Shown piece by piece: positions 56,577 to 63,730 of a DNA stretch of 64,000 nucleotides. The stretch comes from Hyphomicrobium_B sp001006785 (lineage in GTDB: Bacteria; Pseudomonadota; Alphaproteobacteria; Rhizobiales; Hyphomicrobiaceae): contig NZ_CDHO01000003.1 in the NCBI RefSeq assembly GCF_001006785.1, forward strand, positions 1,550,001-1,614,000. The letters run 5' to 3'. Position 1 is the stretch's first letter, and every line of letters begins with the position of its first letter. Made by a program: the position numbers and the translations under genes. Below the pieces are notes generated by a model. It ran no database searches. It saw only the letters and a list, made by a program, of their open reading frames with translations, and was not told the DNA's origin.

Positions 56577-56670
56577 TGCGATATGTGAGCTTGTGCTCGC
56601 GCTTCGCAGCCCTCCTTGGGCGTTTCCTCCCTAGACTTGGGCCGTTCGGATCGAACGGCCCTTTTTCTTT
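56577..56670 (+). ncRNA. AbcR-like sRNA (alpha-r15 type), copy 2
   Basis: Second tandem copy. The 32-base core at 56616-56647 is identical to copy 1, and the terminator GGGCCGTTC-GGAT-CGAACGGCCC runs into TTTTTCTTT (56639-56670). A promoter TTGTCG (56542-56547), 17 bases, TATTTT (56565-56570) sets the likely start near 56577. A GAGC-TTGT-GCTC hairpin lies at its 5' part. Outside the core the two copies differ, so they probably share targets but respond to different signals. Confidence 0.75.
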
Positions 56671-56723
56671 GCACGGTCAAACGCCAAAAGCTTGCGTGGA
56701 AGGTTAATGCGCGGCGGCGGCGC

Positions 56724-57620
56724 TTACTCTGCTGCAGCGCGAAAATCGAGCAGCCCCGGCACTTCCGCGAAGAGATGCTGAGCGATCTCCCGGAGCGCGG
56801 CAGCGAGGGCGACGTAGCCTTTATTCGGCTGGAACGTCATCTCGTTGATGTAAAGCCCGCGATTGATCTCGAGCTGGATGGCATGCGTGCCGTGGGCCGG
56901 ACGGCCGTGGTGCTCGGTGATGTACCCGCCCGCGTAGGGCCGGTTCAGCTGCACCTTGAAACCCCGCCGCTGAAACTCGTCGCGCACCAGCAGCGTCAGG
57001 CGCGGATCGGACGAAGCCCCGAAGCGGTCCCCGATCACGATGTCGGGCCTGAGCGCGCCACCTGGCGCCATCGCCGCCGACGGCATCGAGTGGCAGTCGA
57101 TCAGAACGGCATAGCCAAACGTATCGCTGGTCTGAGCGATGAGCCGCGATAGTTCGGCATGGAACGGAAAATAAAGTTGCTCGATGCGCGACAGCACGCT
57201 CTCGATGCTCAGCCGGTTCGGATAAATATCTTCGCCGTCGGCGACGATGCGAGCCACGGTTCCGAGCCCGCCGGCCACACGCACGGATTGCGTGTTGGCG
57301 TGCGCGGGAACGTCTTCAACGAGTTCCGGATCGATCTCGTAGGGTTCGCGGTTGAGATCGAGGTAAGCCCGCGGAAAGCGGGCGCTGATCAGCGGCGCAC
57401 CCATCTCGGCGACAGGCTCGAACAGCTTATCGACGAAGCAATCTTCCGATCGCCTCAGCGTTTTCGGGTCGAGCCGCGAAATCGCAAGAAATTCGGGCGG
57501 ATAAAGCCGTCCTGAGTGCGGCGAAGAAAAAACGAAAGGCGCAGTTTGCTGGCGCGGCGAAAGAACATCGAAAGATGGGAAGAAGGCGGACGGCACGCTG
57601 TGAAGGTGGGCATCGGACAT
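56724..57620 (-). CDS. N-formylglutamate amidohydrolase
   Basis: A 298-residue zinc hydrolase of the FGase (HutG) family that releases glutamate from N-formylglutamate, usually in histidine breakdown. Signatures are FVFSSPHSGRLYPPEFL near residue 30, RSEDCFVDKLFEP, YLDLNREPYEIDPEL and IDCHSMPS with metal-binding residues. The ATG at 57620 matches the family start; the frame stays open to 57800. No other hut gene is nearby, so a different N-acyl substrate is possible. Confidence 0.88.
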   Translation of the reverse strand: MSDAHLHSVPSAFFPSFDVLSPRQQTAPFVFSSPHSGRLYPPEFLAISRLDPKTLRRSEDCFVDKLFEPVAEMGAPLISARFPRAYLDLNREPYEIDPELVEDVPAHANTQSVRVAGGLGTVARIVADGEDIYPNRLSIESVLSRIEQLYFPFHAELSRLIAQTSDTFGYAVLIDCHSMPSAAMAPGGALRPDIVIGDRFGASSDPRLTLLVRDEFQRRGFKVQLNRPYAGGYITEHHGRPAHGTHAIQLEINRGLYINEMTFQPNKGYVALAAALREIAQHLFAEVPGLLDFRAAAE

Positions 57621-57885
57621 TCGGGAACGTGTGCCTTCGATTGCTTCCGCGACAATTTGACGATGAAAGGTTCGACACTCTGCCAACGTGCGACGGGGAA
57701 GTCCATGCGTGACTTCGGCTATGGTGCAGCTGATAACGCTTTGCGTTCTGAGAAGTTCGCGAATCGCGGCTTGGCTGCAACTCTCCACAATTTCATGCAA
57801 CGTTTACCAAACTCGGGCCAAGTTTGCGCCAGACGGACTGTGCAGTATCGGTTACGTTCAAGCTCCGCTTCATCACAGAGTTCCC

Positions 57886-58272
57886 ATGCCTGTTAAGCCC
57901 TCAAGTCTACCGCTGCGCCGCATCCTGCTTGCTGAGGATGACGATTCGATGCGCGGTTTTCTCGTTAAAGCGCTGGAAAAAGCCAACTACGACGTCGTCG
58001 CCTTCGAAAACGGCGAAGAAGCTTACGAGCGTCTGAAGCGCGAGCCGTTCACGCTTCTGCTGACGGACATCGTGATGCCGAAGATGGACGGCATCGAGCT
58101 TGCCCGCCGCGCCAGCGAGATCGATCCCGATCTCAAGATTATGTTCATAACGGGCTTTGCCGCGGTGGTGCTCAACAGCGAGAACCAGCCTCCGAAAGAG
58201 GCCCGCGTGCTGTCAAAACCCTTCCACCTCAAGGACCTCGTCCGGGAGGTCGATCGCCTGCTTGCGGCATGA
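57886..58272 (+). CDS. cpdR: Single-domain response regulator CpdR
   Basis: A 128-residue stand-alone receiver. RRILLAEDDDSMRGFLVKALEKA holds the acidic pair, the phosphorylation site is in LLTDIVMPKMDG (about Asp60), and IMFITGFAAVVLN plus LSKPFHLKDLV are nearly diagnostic for CpdR. Unphosphorylated CpdR directs ClpXP to the cell pole to degrade CtrA and other substrates in dividing alphaproteobacteria. The ATG at 57886 is chosen although the frame is open from 57688; it matches the family N-terminus. Confidence 0.92.
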   Translation: MPVKPSSLPLRRILLAEDDDSMRGFLVKALEKANYDVVAFENGEEAYERLKREPFTLLLTDIVMPKMDGIELARRASEIDPDLKIMFITGFAAVVLNSENQPPKEARVLSKPFHLKDLVREVDRLLAA

Positions 58273-58326
58273 TCTGCTGCGGCAACCTCAGCATAATTCA
58301 AGAAACCCCTCGTTCAGGGCTTGACC

Positions 58327-58351
58327 AAGAGGGTTCAATCCCCCTAGAAGC
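58327..58351 (+). repeat. T-arm-like fragment upstream of tRNA-Val
   Basis: AGAGGGTTCAATCC followed by CCCTAGAAGC aligns closely with the T-arm and acceptor part of the intact tRNA-Val next to it (AGAGGTTCGATCC then CTCTAGTGCCC). The rest of a tRNA is not present. It may be a degenerate partial duplication or the remnant of an integration event. Confidence 0.3.
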
Positions 58352-58361
58352 TCGCTTCTTC

Positions 58362-58436
58362 GGGCACTTAGCTCAGCGGTAGAGCACTACCTTGACATGG
58401 TAGGGGTCAGAGGTTCGATCCCTCTAGTGCCCACCA
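58362..58436 (+). tRNA. tRNA-Val (GAC anticodon)
   Basis: A 75-base tRNA with encoded CCA. Acceptor stem GGGCACT pairs with AGTGCCC; the D arm is TAGCTCAGCGGTAGAGC; the anticodon stem CTACC/GGTAG encloses TTGACAT, with anticodon GAC reading the valine codon GUC; the T arm has GGTTCGATCC. All arms pair well. Confidence 0.95.
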
Positions 58437-58455
58437 TCTTTTAACCGGTGTCGTT

Positions 58456-58581
58456 ATGAAAGTTAGAAACTCTTTGAAATCCCTTCGTTCGCGACACCGC
58501 GATAATCGCGTCGTCCGTCGCAAGGGTCGCGTCTACGTGATCAACAAGACGCATCGCAGGTTCAAGGCGCGCCAGGGCTGA
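58456..58581 (+). CDS. rpmJ: 50S ribosomal protein L36, cysteine-free form
   Basis: A 41-residue basic ribosomal protein: it starts MKVRNSLKSLRSRHRDNRVV and contains RRKGRVYVINKTHRRFKAR, the L36 signature. The zinc-ligand cysteines of the standard form are absent (the zinc-independent C-minus type). The gene begins 19 bases after the tRNA-Val 3' end. No strong ribosome-binding site is apparent. It is too short for many gene finders but clear by sequence. Confidence 0.92.
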   Translation: MKVRNSLKSLRSRHRDNRVVRRKGRVYVINKTHRRFKARQG

Positions 58582-58665
58582 TGCCCGTTTTGGCGCCCTT
58601 GGACGTTACTGCGAATTCACGAGACTCGTTTTGACCGTTTTGCCGCCGACCGCTACGGTCGGCGC

Positions 58666-59391
58666 ATGAGAGCAAACGCGCGCATTTTTGTTGTCGGACT
58701 TGCTTTGGCTGCGGGCATCGCGCCTGCAGCGGCGGACGACGAGCTTCTAAAGACCCAGCCTTTCCCCGAAAAGCAGGTTCCGGCACAGCCGCCGCCTCCG
58801 CTGTCGCAGAAGCGCGAGACGCCGCCACCGGCTGCGCCTGTGCCGCGCACAGCCGAACAGGGCGATCCCGGCATGATGGGCCTGCCTTGGCCGAAATCTC
58901 CAGAGGAAGCCTCCAAGACCCTCAGCAATCTCTATGCCTTCCTCGCGACGACGGACGATCATCGCCTCGGCGGTGAGATCGGCGCCTCCATCGAGCGGCT
59001 CTGGCGGCTCTCCGGCGGCGACACGGTCAACCTGCTGATCGATCGCGCCGAGCTGTTTTCTTCCAAGAACGAGAACGATAAGGCCTTGCCGCTGCTCGAC
59101 GCTGCGGTCGATCTCGCGCCCGACTATGCCGAGGCCTGGAGCCATCGCGCCTACATCGAATATCGCCTCAACAACTATCCGGCGGCGCTGGGCGACTTGC
59201 GGCGCGCTCTTGCGCTCGACCCGAACCACTTCCGCGCCCTCGACGGCATGGCGAAGATCCTGACGCAGATGGGCGAGAAGAAAGCCGCGCTCGAAGCCTA
59301 CGATCAGCTTCTGAAAATCCACCCGAACATCGAAGGCGCCGAAACCGCCCGCGACGAACTCAAGAAAGCCGTCGAAGGCCAGGGGATTTAG
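58666..59391 (+). CDS. Secreted tetratricopeptide-repeat protein
   Basis: A 241-residue protein with a signal peptide (IFVVGLALAAGIAPAAA), a proline-rich linker (about 30-65), and at least three TPR units in the C-terminal half: KALPLLDAAVDLAPDYAEAW, NNYPAALGDLRRALALDPNH and KKAALEAYDQLLKIHPN. TPR arrays mediate protein contacts; this one would act in the periplasm. No partner can be named from the neighbourhood. Confidence 0.87.
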   Translation: MRANARIFVVGLALAAGIAPAAADDELLKTQPFPEKQVPAQPPPPLSQKRETPPPAAPVPRTAEQGDPGMMGLPWPKSPEEASKTLSNLYAFLATTDDHRLGGEIGASIERLWRLSGGDTVNLLIDRAELFSSKNENDKALPLLDAAVDLAPDYAEAWSHRAYIEYRLNNYPAALGDLRRALALDPNHFRALDGMAKILTQMGEKKAALEAYDQLLKIHPNIEGAETARDELKKAVEGQGI

Positions 59392-59452
59392 AACCCGCTT
59401 TGGCGCTCAGTTCTTTGAAGCTGCATCATACCGCCCGTCACCACCATCCCTC

Positions 59453-59482
59453 CATCACGGCCGCGCAGGCGGCCATCTACGA
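59453..59482 (-). repeat. Extragenic palindrome, copy 1
   Basis: Read on the minus strand: TCGTAGATGGCCGCC then TGCGCGGCCGTGATG. GGCCGCC/GGCGGCC-type complementarity makes a short hairpin. It is one of four related copies, paired with the plus-strand copy at 59511. Confidence 0.65.
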
Positions 59483-59510
59483 AAAAGTGCGAACCGCTCG
59501 CTGCTTGCCG

Positions 59511-59539
59511 CGTGGATGGCCGCCTCCGCGGCAATGACG
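59511..59539 (+). repeat. Extragenic palindrome, copy 2
   Basis: CGTGGATGGCCGCC then TCCGCGGCAATGACG, in opposite orientation to copy 1, 28 bases away. The two form a REP-like inverted pair in the pyk/TPR intergenic gap. Confidence 0.65.
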
Positions 59540-59596
59540 TGAGTTGTGCGTTTGCGGGCAGCTCGACAATGGGGCGACGGCGATGCCAATCACGAC

Positions 59597-59637
59597 GGCA
59601 TTGCCGGCCGGCTCGACGAAGGAGAGTCGGCAATGCC
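59597..59637 (-). terminator. Possible hairpin after pyk
   Basis: GGCATTGCCG (59597-59606) and CGGCAATGCC (59628-59637) are perfectly complementary, with a 21-base loop. The element lies about 15 bases past the leftward pyk stop, with TTTTT between stop and stem rather than after it, so termination is uncertain. GATTGGCAT also repeats directly on both sides. Confidence 0.35.
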
Positions 59638-59652
59638 AATCAAAAAGAGCTT

Positions 59653-61098
59653 CTAAACTTCTTCCGCGATCGGTGCGCCGGATTCGTCGACGAATGCGAT
59701 GCGGATCATGTTGGTCGTGCCGGGGCTGCCGAGCGGAATGCCGGCCGTGATCAGCACGCCCTCGCGCGCTTTGACCAGCCCTTCCTCGAACGCGATGCGG
59801 CACGCTTTGCGCACCATATGCGAAAGGTTTTCTGGATCACCAGTCAGGATCGTCTGCACACCCCAGACGAGCGACAAACGCCGCGCCGTCGACTCGATCG
59901 GCGTCAGTCCGATGACCGGAATGCCCGGCCGTTCGCGCGTGACGCGAAGGACCGTCGAACCGGTCGCCGTATAGCAGACGATGGCGCCGAGCTTCACCGT
60001 ATCGGCGATTGCCGAGGCAGCGGCGGCGATGGCGTCGGCGCCGGTCGGTTGCGGCTCGGTCTGCGTCGCATAAAGCATCGGCTCGTAGATCGGATCGTGT
60101 TCGACCTCGATCGCGATCTTGTCCATCATCTGGATCGCTTCGACCGGGTATTGCCCGACCGCGCTTTCCGCCGACAGCATGATCGCATCCGCGCCGTCGA
60201 ACACTGCATTGGCGACGTCGGAAACTTCGGCGCGCGTCGGCATCGGCGATGAAATCATGCTTTCGAGCATCTGCGTTGCGATGATGACCGGCTTGCCCGC
60301 CGCACGCGCCATGCGCGTCATCTTTTTCTGGATGCCCGGTACGCGCTCGACCGGCATCTCGACACCAAGGTCGCCGCGCGCCACCATGATGGCGTCGGAC
60401 GCCGCAATGACGTTCTCTAGATCGGCAACCGCCGACGGCTTCTCGATCTTCGACAGGATCGCGGCGCGCGTGCCGATGAGGTTGCGCACTTCGTGAATGT
60501 CTTCGGCGCGCTGCACGAACGACAGCGCCACCCAGTCGACGCCGAGCTTGAGCGCGTGGGCGAGGTCGGCTTTGTCTTTCTCGGTCAGCGGGCTGATCGG
60601 AAGCAGCGTGTCGGGCATCGAAATGCCCTTGCGGCTCGCGAGCATGCCGCCGGTCGTCACTTCCGCACGGATCTGAACTTTTGAGGCTTCGACGACGCGC
60701 ATCCGGAGCTTGCCGTCGTCGAGCACCAGCACGTGCCCCGGCTTGATGGCGTCGAAAATTTGCGTATGCGGCAGATAAACCCGCTCGCTGGTCCCGAGCG
60801 TCTCATCGAGATCGAATTTGAAGATCGAGCCGGTCTTGACCTGCACGCGGCCGGTTTCGAAATTGCCGATGCGGAACTTAGGGCCCTGCAGGTCGGCGAG
60901 GATGCCGATCGGGTGGCGATGGCGTGCCGCGCACGCGCGCACCGTATTGTAAAGCGCCTTCGAGCCGTCGTGTGACGAGTGGCTCATGTTGATGCGGAAA
61001 ACGTCGACGCCCGCGATGAAAAGACGTTCCACCATCTCCGGAGCGGCAGATGCGGGGCCAAGCGTTGCAACGATCTTGACCCGCCGGTTACGTCTCAT
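59653..61098 (-). CDS. pyk: Pyruvate kinase
   Basis: Glycolytic enzyme making pyruvate and ATP from phosphoenolpyruvate, 481 residues. RNRRVKIVATLGPAS is the N-terminus, followed by VFRINMSHSSHDG, LADLQGPKFRIG, and the active-site signature ILSKIEKPSAV with AIMVARGDLGVEMP. The ATG at 61098 overlaps the stop of the upstream DUF1036 gene (ATGA), so the two are translationally coupled. Confidence 0.96.
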   Translation of the reverse strand: MRRNRRVKIVATLGPASAAPEMVERLFIAGVDVFRINMSHSSHDGSKALYNTVRACAARHRHPIGILADLQGPKFRIGNFETGRVQVKTGSIFKFDLDETLGTSERVYLPHTQIFDAIKPGHVLVLDDGKLRMRVVEASKVQIRAEVTTGGMLASRKGISMPDTLLPISPLTEKDKADLAHALKLGVDWVALSFVQRAEDIHEVRNLIGTRAAILSKIEKPSAVADLENVIAASDAIMVARGDLGVEMPVERVPGIQKKMTRMARAAGKPVIIATQMLESMISSPMPTRAEVSDVANAVFDGADAIMLSAESAVGQYPVEAIQMMDKIAIEVEHDPIYEPMLYATQTEPQPTGADAIAAAASAIADTVKLGAIVCYTATGSTVLRVTRERPGIPVIGLTPIESTARRLSLVWGVQTILTGDPENLSHMVRKACRIAFEEGLVKAREGVLITAGIPLGSPGTTNMIRIAFVDESGAPIAEEV

Positions 61099-61541
61099 TT
61101 TTCAGCTTTTCCTTGCCCCGGATCAGTGAGGCGGATGGTCCATTCCTTCGCCTCTCCGGTATCGACTTCAAAAAATCCCGTGCGCTTATATCCGCGTTTT
61201 TCGCAATCCTGAACCCCCCGGATGGCGAACGACTTTTCATTGGTGCACATATCGTTCTTGCCGCCCCATTCGCCGCCGCGATCGTAATCGACGGCGTGAA
61301 CGTAAACATAGCGGCTTGGCAGCGCACCCTTGAGCAGTGTTTCGCACGTCTGCGAGGCGATGTTCCACCAGCCTTCGGTGGCCCAGCCGGTTTTATCCTG
61401 ATAGCCGATTGCAACGCCAACACGGCTCGAAGTGATATTGCATAACTTCAGATCGGCATGCGCGACATTGGCCGAGAGAAGGAGACCTAACGACAGCGCC
61501 AGAAGATGCATAGCGGCGCGCGAATTGAAGTACTGCGGCAA
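61095..61541 (-). CDS. DUF1036 secreted protein upstream of pyk
   Basis: A 148-residue exported protein. It has a signal peptide (LALSLGLLLSANVAHA) and then LKLCNITSSRVGVAIGYQDK, the DUF1036 signature, with conserved cysteines in LCN, TCETLL, DMCTNE and DCEKRG that could form two disulfides. TTG 61541 with GGAG seven bases upstream is the likely start; ATG 61511 is an alternative. Its stop overlaps the pyk start. The reason for coupling a periplasmic protein with pyruvate kinase is unknown. Confidence 0.85.
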   Translation of the reverse strand: MPQYFNSRAAMHLLALSLGLLLSANVAHADLKLCNITSSRVGVAIGYQDKTGWATEGWWNIASQTCETLLKGALPSRYVYVHAVDYDRGGEWGGKNDMCTNEKSFAIRGVQDCEKRGYKRTGFFEVDTGEAKEWTIRLTDPGQGKAEK

Positions 61542-61610
61542 GTTTGCTCTCCGTCTGCATCAGGTCCGTTTCGGAAGCGCGCGGAAAGCGCGCGCCGACG
61601 GCGGCCTCGC

Positions 61611-62912
61611 CTACGGATCGACGAGGATGACCCTGAAATCGTTGACGTTGGTCTGCGTCGGTCCGCACAGGATGAGGTCGCCAAGAGGGCGGAAGAAGCC
61701 CGTCGAGTCGTTGTTCTCCAGCATCCTGGCAGCATTGAGGTTGAAGGCCTCCGCGCGTTTCAATGTGTCAGGGAAGACCATCGCGCCGGCCGGATCGCCG
61801 GCATTGCCGCCGCCGCCATCGATGCCGTCGGTGTCGCCCGCGAGTCCGGAAATGCCAGGCTCGCCGTTGAGCGCGATCGCAAGCCCGAGCGCGTACTCTT
61901 GATTCGGTCCGCCCGAGCCGTTGCCGCGCACGGTGACGGTCAGTTCGCCGCCCGACATGATGGCGATTTTCTCGCCGCGGCGCTTGGCGTCGAGTGCCAT
62001 TTCCGCGTGCTTGCGCGCAACATCCCGCGCTTCGCCCTCAAGGTCGTCGCCGAGCATGATCACACGATAGCCGCGGTCGCTGGCGATGCGCCCAGCGGTC
62101 TCGATCGACGCTTTCGGCGCGGCGACGATGACGTAACTGGAATTCGCAAGCTTCGGATCGCCCGCCTTGAGCGTCTCGTTCTGCGCATCGTCCAAAGCGC
62201 GCGCGATTTCAGGATCGGGCGTGATTTTCCATTTCGCGAGAACCGCGCGTGCGTCGGCAAGCGTCGAGCGATCGGCAACGGTCGGCCCCGAACCGATTTC
62301 GTCGGGATTGTCGCCGGGCACGTCCGAAATCGAAAGCGTCAGCAGCTTCGCCGGATAGACGGCCGCTGCGAGCTTGCCGCCTTTGATTTGCGAGATGTGT
62401 TTCCGCACGCAGTTCATTTCGGAGATCGGCGCGCCGGATTTCAAGAGCTGCTTGGTCAGCGCTTGCTTGGCTTCGAAGCTGACGCCTTGAACGGGCGCGG
62501 CCCAGATCGCCGATGCGCCGCCTGAGAGCAGGCACAGAACGAGATCGTTCGGCCCGGCGCTCTTCGCGAGTTCGATGGCCTTCTGCGCGCCGACGACCGA
62601 GTTCGCGTCCGGCACCGGGTGACCGGCTTCGAGGATTTTGATGATCTTCGTCGGCAGCCCGAAGCCATGACGCGTCGAGATGAGCCCCGAAATGCCGTCG
62701 GCGGCGCCGGTCGCGATGTAATGCTCTTCGGCTGCGACGGCCATCGCCGCCGAACCCTTGCCGCCGCCGATAATGATGATGCGTCCGCCGGCCGGAACGG
62801 GCGGCAGGTGGGGCGGCAGGCACGTCGAGGGATGCGCGGTGGTGTAGGCGGCCTCAAACAGCGCGCCGAGTGTCTGGCGAGCGCTGCCGTTCGTTCCGTC
62901 TGCCATATGCAT
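61611..62912 (-). CDS. gckA: Glycerate 2-kinase (class II, MOFRL family)
   Basis: Phosphorylates D-glycerate to 2-phosphoglycerate, a step of the serine cycle in methylotrophs. The 433-residue enzyme has GRIIIIGGGKGSAAMAVAAE near the N-terminus, LVLCLLSGGASAIW, LLTLSISDVPGD and the C-terminal MOFRL part with GGELTVTVRGNGSGGPNQEY and GDTDGIDGGGG. ATG 62912 and ATG 62906 are both possible starts behind GGGG. Its proximity to pyk and the presence of hyi fit C3 flux from hydroxypyruvate to PEP and pyruvate. Confidence 0.92.
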   Translation of the reverse strand: MHMADGTNGSARQTLGALFEAAYTTAHPSTCLPPHLPPVPAGGRIIIIGGGKGSAAMAVAAEEHYIATGAADGISGLISTRHGFGLPTKIIKILEAGHPVPDANSVVGAQKAIELAKSAGPNDLVLCLLSGGASAIWAAPVQGVSFEAKQALTKQLLKSGAPISEMNCVRKHISQIKGGKLAAAVYPAKLLTLSISDVPGDNPDEIGSGPTVADRSTLADARAVLAKWKITPDPEIARALDDAQNETLKAGDPKLANSSYVIVAAPKASIETAGRIASDRGYRVIMLGDDLEGEARDVARKHAEMALDAKRRGEKIAIMSGGELTVTVRGNGSGGPNQEYALGLAIALNGEPGISGLAGDTDGIDGGGGNAGDPAGAMVFPDTLKRAEAFNLNAARMLENNDSTGFFRPLGDLILCGPTQTNVNDFRVILVDP

Positions 62913-63089
62913 CCCCAGCCATTGGAATTGTGTGTTTATCGTTGTGATTTGCGCAATCGCCTTCCGCCCGTCAAGGCATCATCGGCCGCAGGGTTATAGA
63001 AGGCCCGCCAGCCCTGTGCCTCAGCCTGTTTCCGGCCTATCTTCAAGGGAGAAACCCGGCCGATCCGGCACGTTCGCGAGGAGATCACA

Positions 63090-63398
63090 ATGAAGTCTTT
63101 CGATGCTCAGACGACGCTCGAATTGGAGGCGGCAGCCTTCCGGCGTCTTGTCGAACATCTCCGCGAGCGGACCGACGTCCAGAACATCGATTTGATGAAT
63201 CTCGCCGGTTTCTGCCGCAACTGCCTGTCGAATTGGATGGCCGAGGCCGCGTCCGCCAAGGGCCTCGCGCTGTCGAAGGACGAAGCCCGCGAAATCGTCT
63301 ACGGCATGCCCTATCGCGAATGGCAGGCCAAATATCAGAAAGAAGCAACGCCCGAGCAGAAGGCGGCGCTGGCAAAATCGCATCCGCATGAACATTGA
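63090..63398 (+). CDS. DUF1244 protein
   Basis: A 102-residue cytoplasmic protein of the DUF1244 family. The core is MNLAGFCRNCLSNWMAEAA and VYGMPYREWQAKYQ, with the C-x2-C pair FCRNC as a possible metal site, and a histidine-rich tail (SHPHEH). The ATG follows GGAG (GCGAGGAGATCACAATG). Function is unknown; the gene is common in proteobacteria. Confidence 0.9.
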   Translation: MKSFDAQTTLELEAAAFRRLVEHLRERTDVQNIDLMNLAGFCRNCLSNWMAEAASAKGLALSKDEAREIVYGMPYREWQAKYQKEATPEQKAALAKSHPHEH

Positions 63399-63458
63399 CA
63401 CCCGTTTTGCCGGCTCCATGACGCTCGTCCGGCAGTGACACTTCGCTGTGGGAAATAA

Positions 63459-63488
63459 CGTGTATGGCCGCCTGCGCGACCATGACGG
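63459..63488 (+). repeat. Extragenic palindrome, copy 3
   Basis: CGTGTATGGCCGCC then TGCGCGACCATGACGG. Same family as copies 1, 2 and 4. Confidence 0.6.
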
Positions 63489-63550
63489 AGAGTTGATGGA
63501 TCAGGGCTCACTTCGATGCCGCAGTTTTTGGTTCGACTTTCCCTCACATC

Positions 63551-63580
63551 CGTCATGGCCGCAGAGGCGGCCATCCACGA
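63551..63580 (-). repeat. Extragenic palindrome, copy 4
   Basis: On the minus strand TCGTGGATGGCCGCC then TCTGCGGCCATGACG, the most regular copy. It lies in opposite orientation to copy 3, about 60 bases apart. Confidence 0.65.
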
Positions 63581-63730
63581 CCGGCCGCGAACACTGAGTC
63601 GGTGCGCGGCATTCGCGACGTCAAGCCCCATCCTCTGACATATCCCTATGGATTGCTTCCCTTATCGCCTTGCTGCGCCCAGCCCGCGCCGATAGCTTCC
63701 GGCAAAGCTTGAATTCAGCAAGGAGCCTCC

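Larger units (their letters stand above)
63399..63730. other. Intergenic region before gapR
   Basis: No supported gene. It contains the inverted palindrome pair at 63459 and 63551, and an AAGGAG ribosome-binding site directly before the gapR start. Confidence 0.6.
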
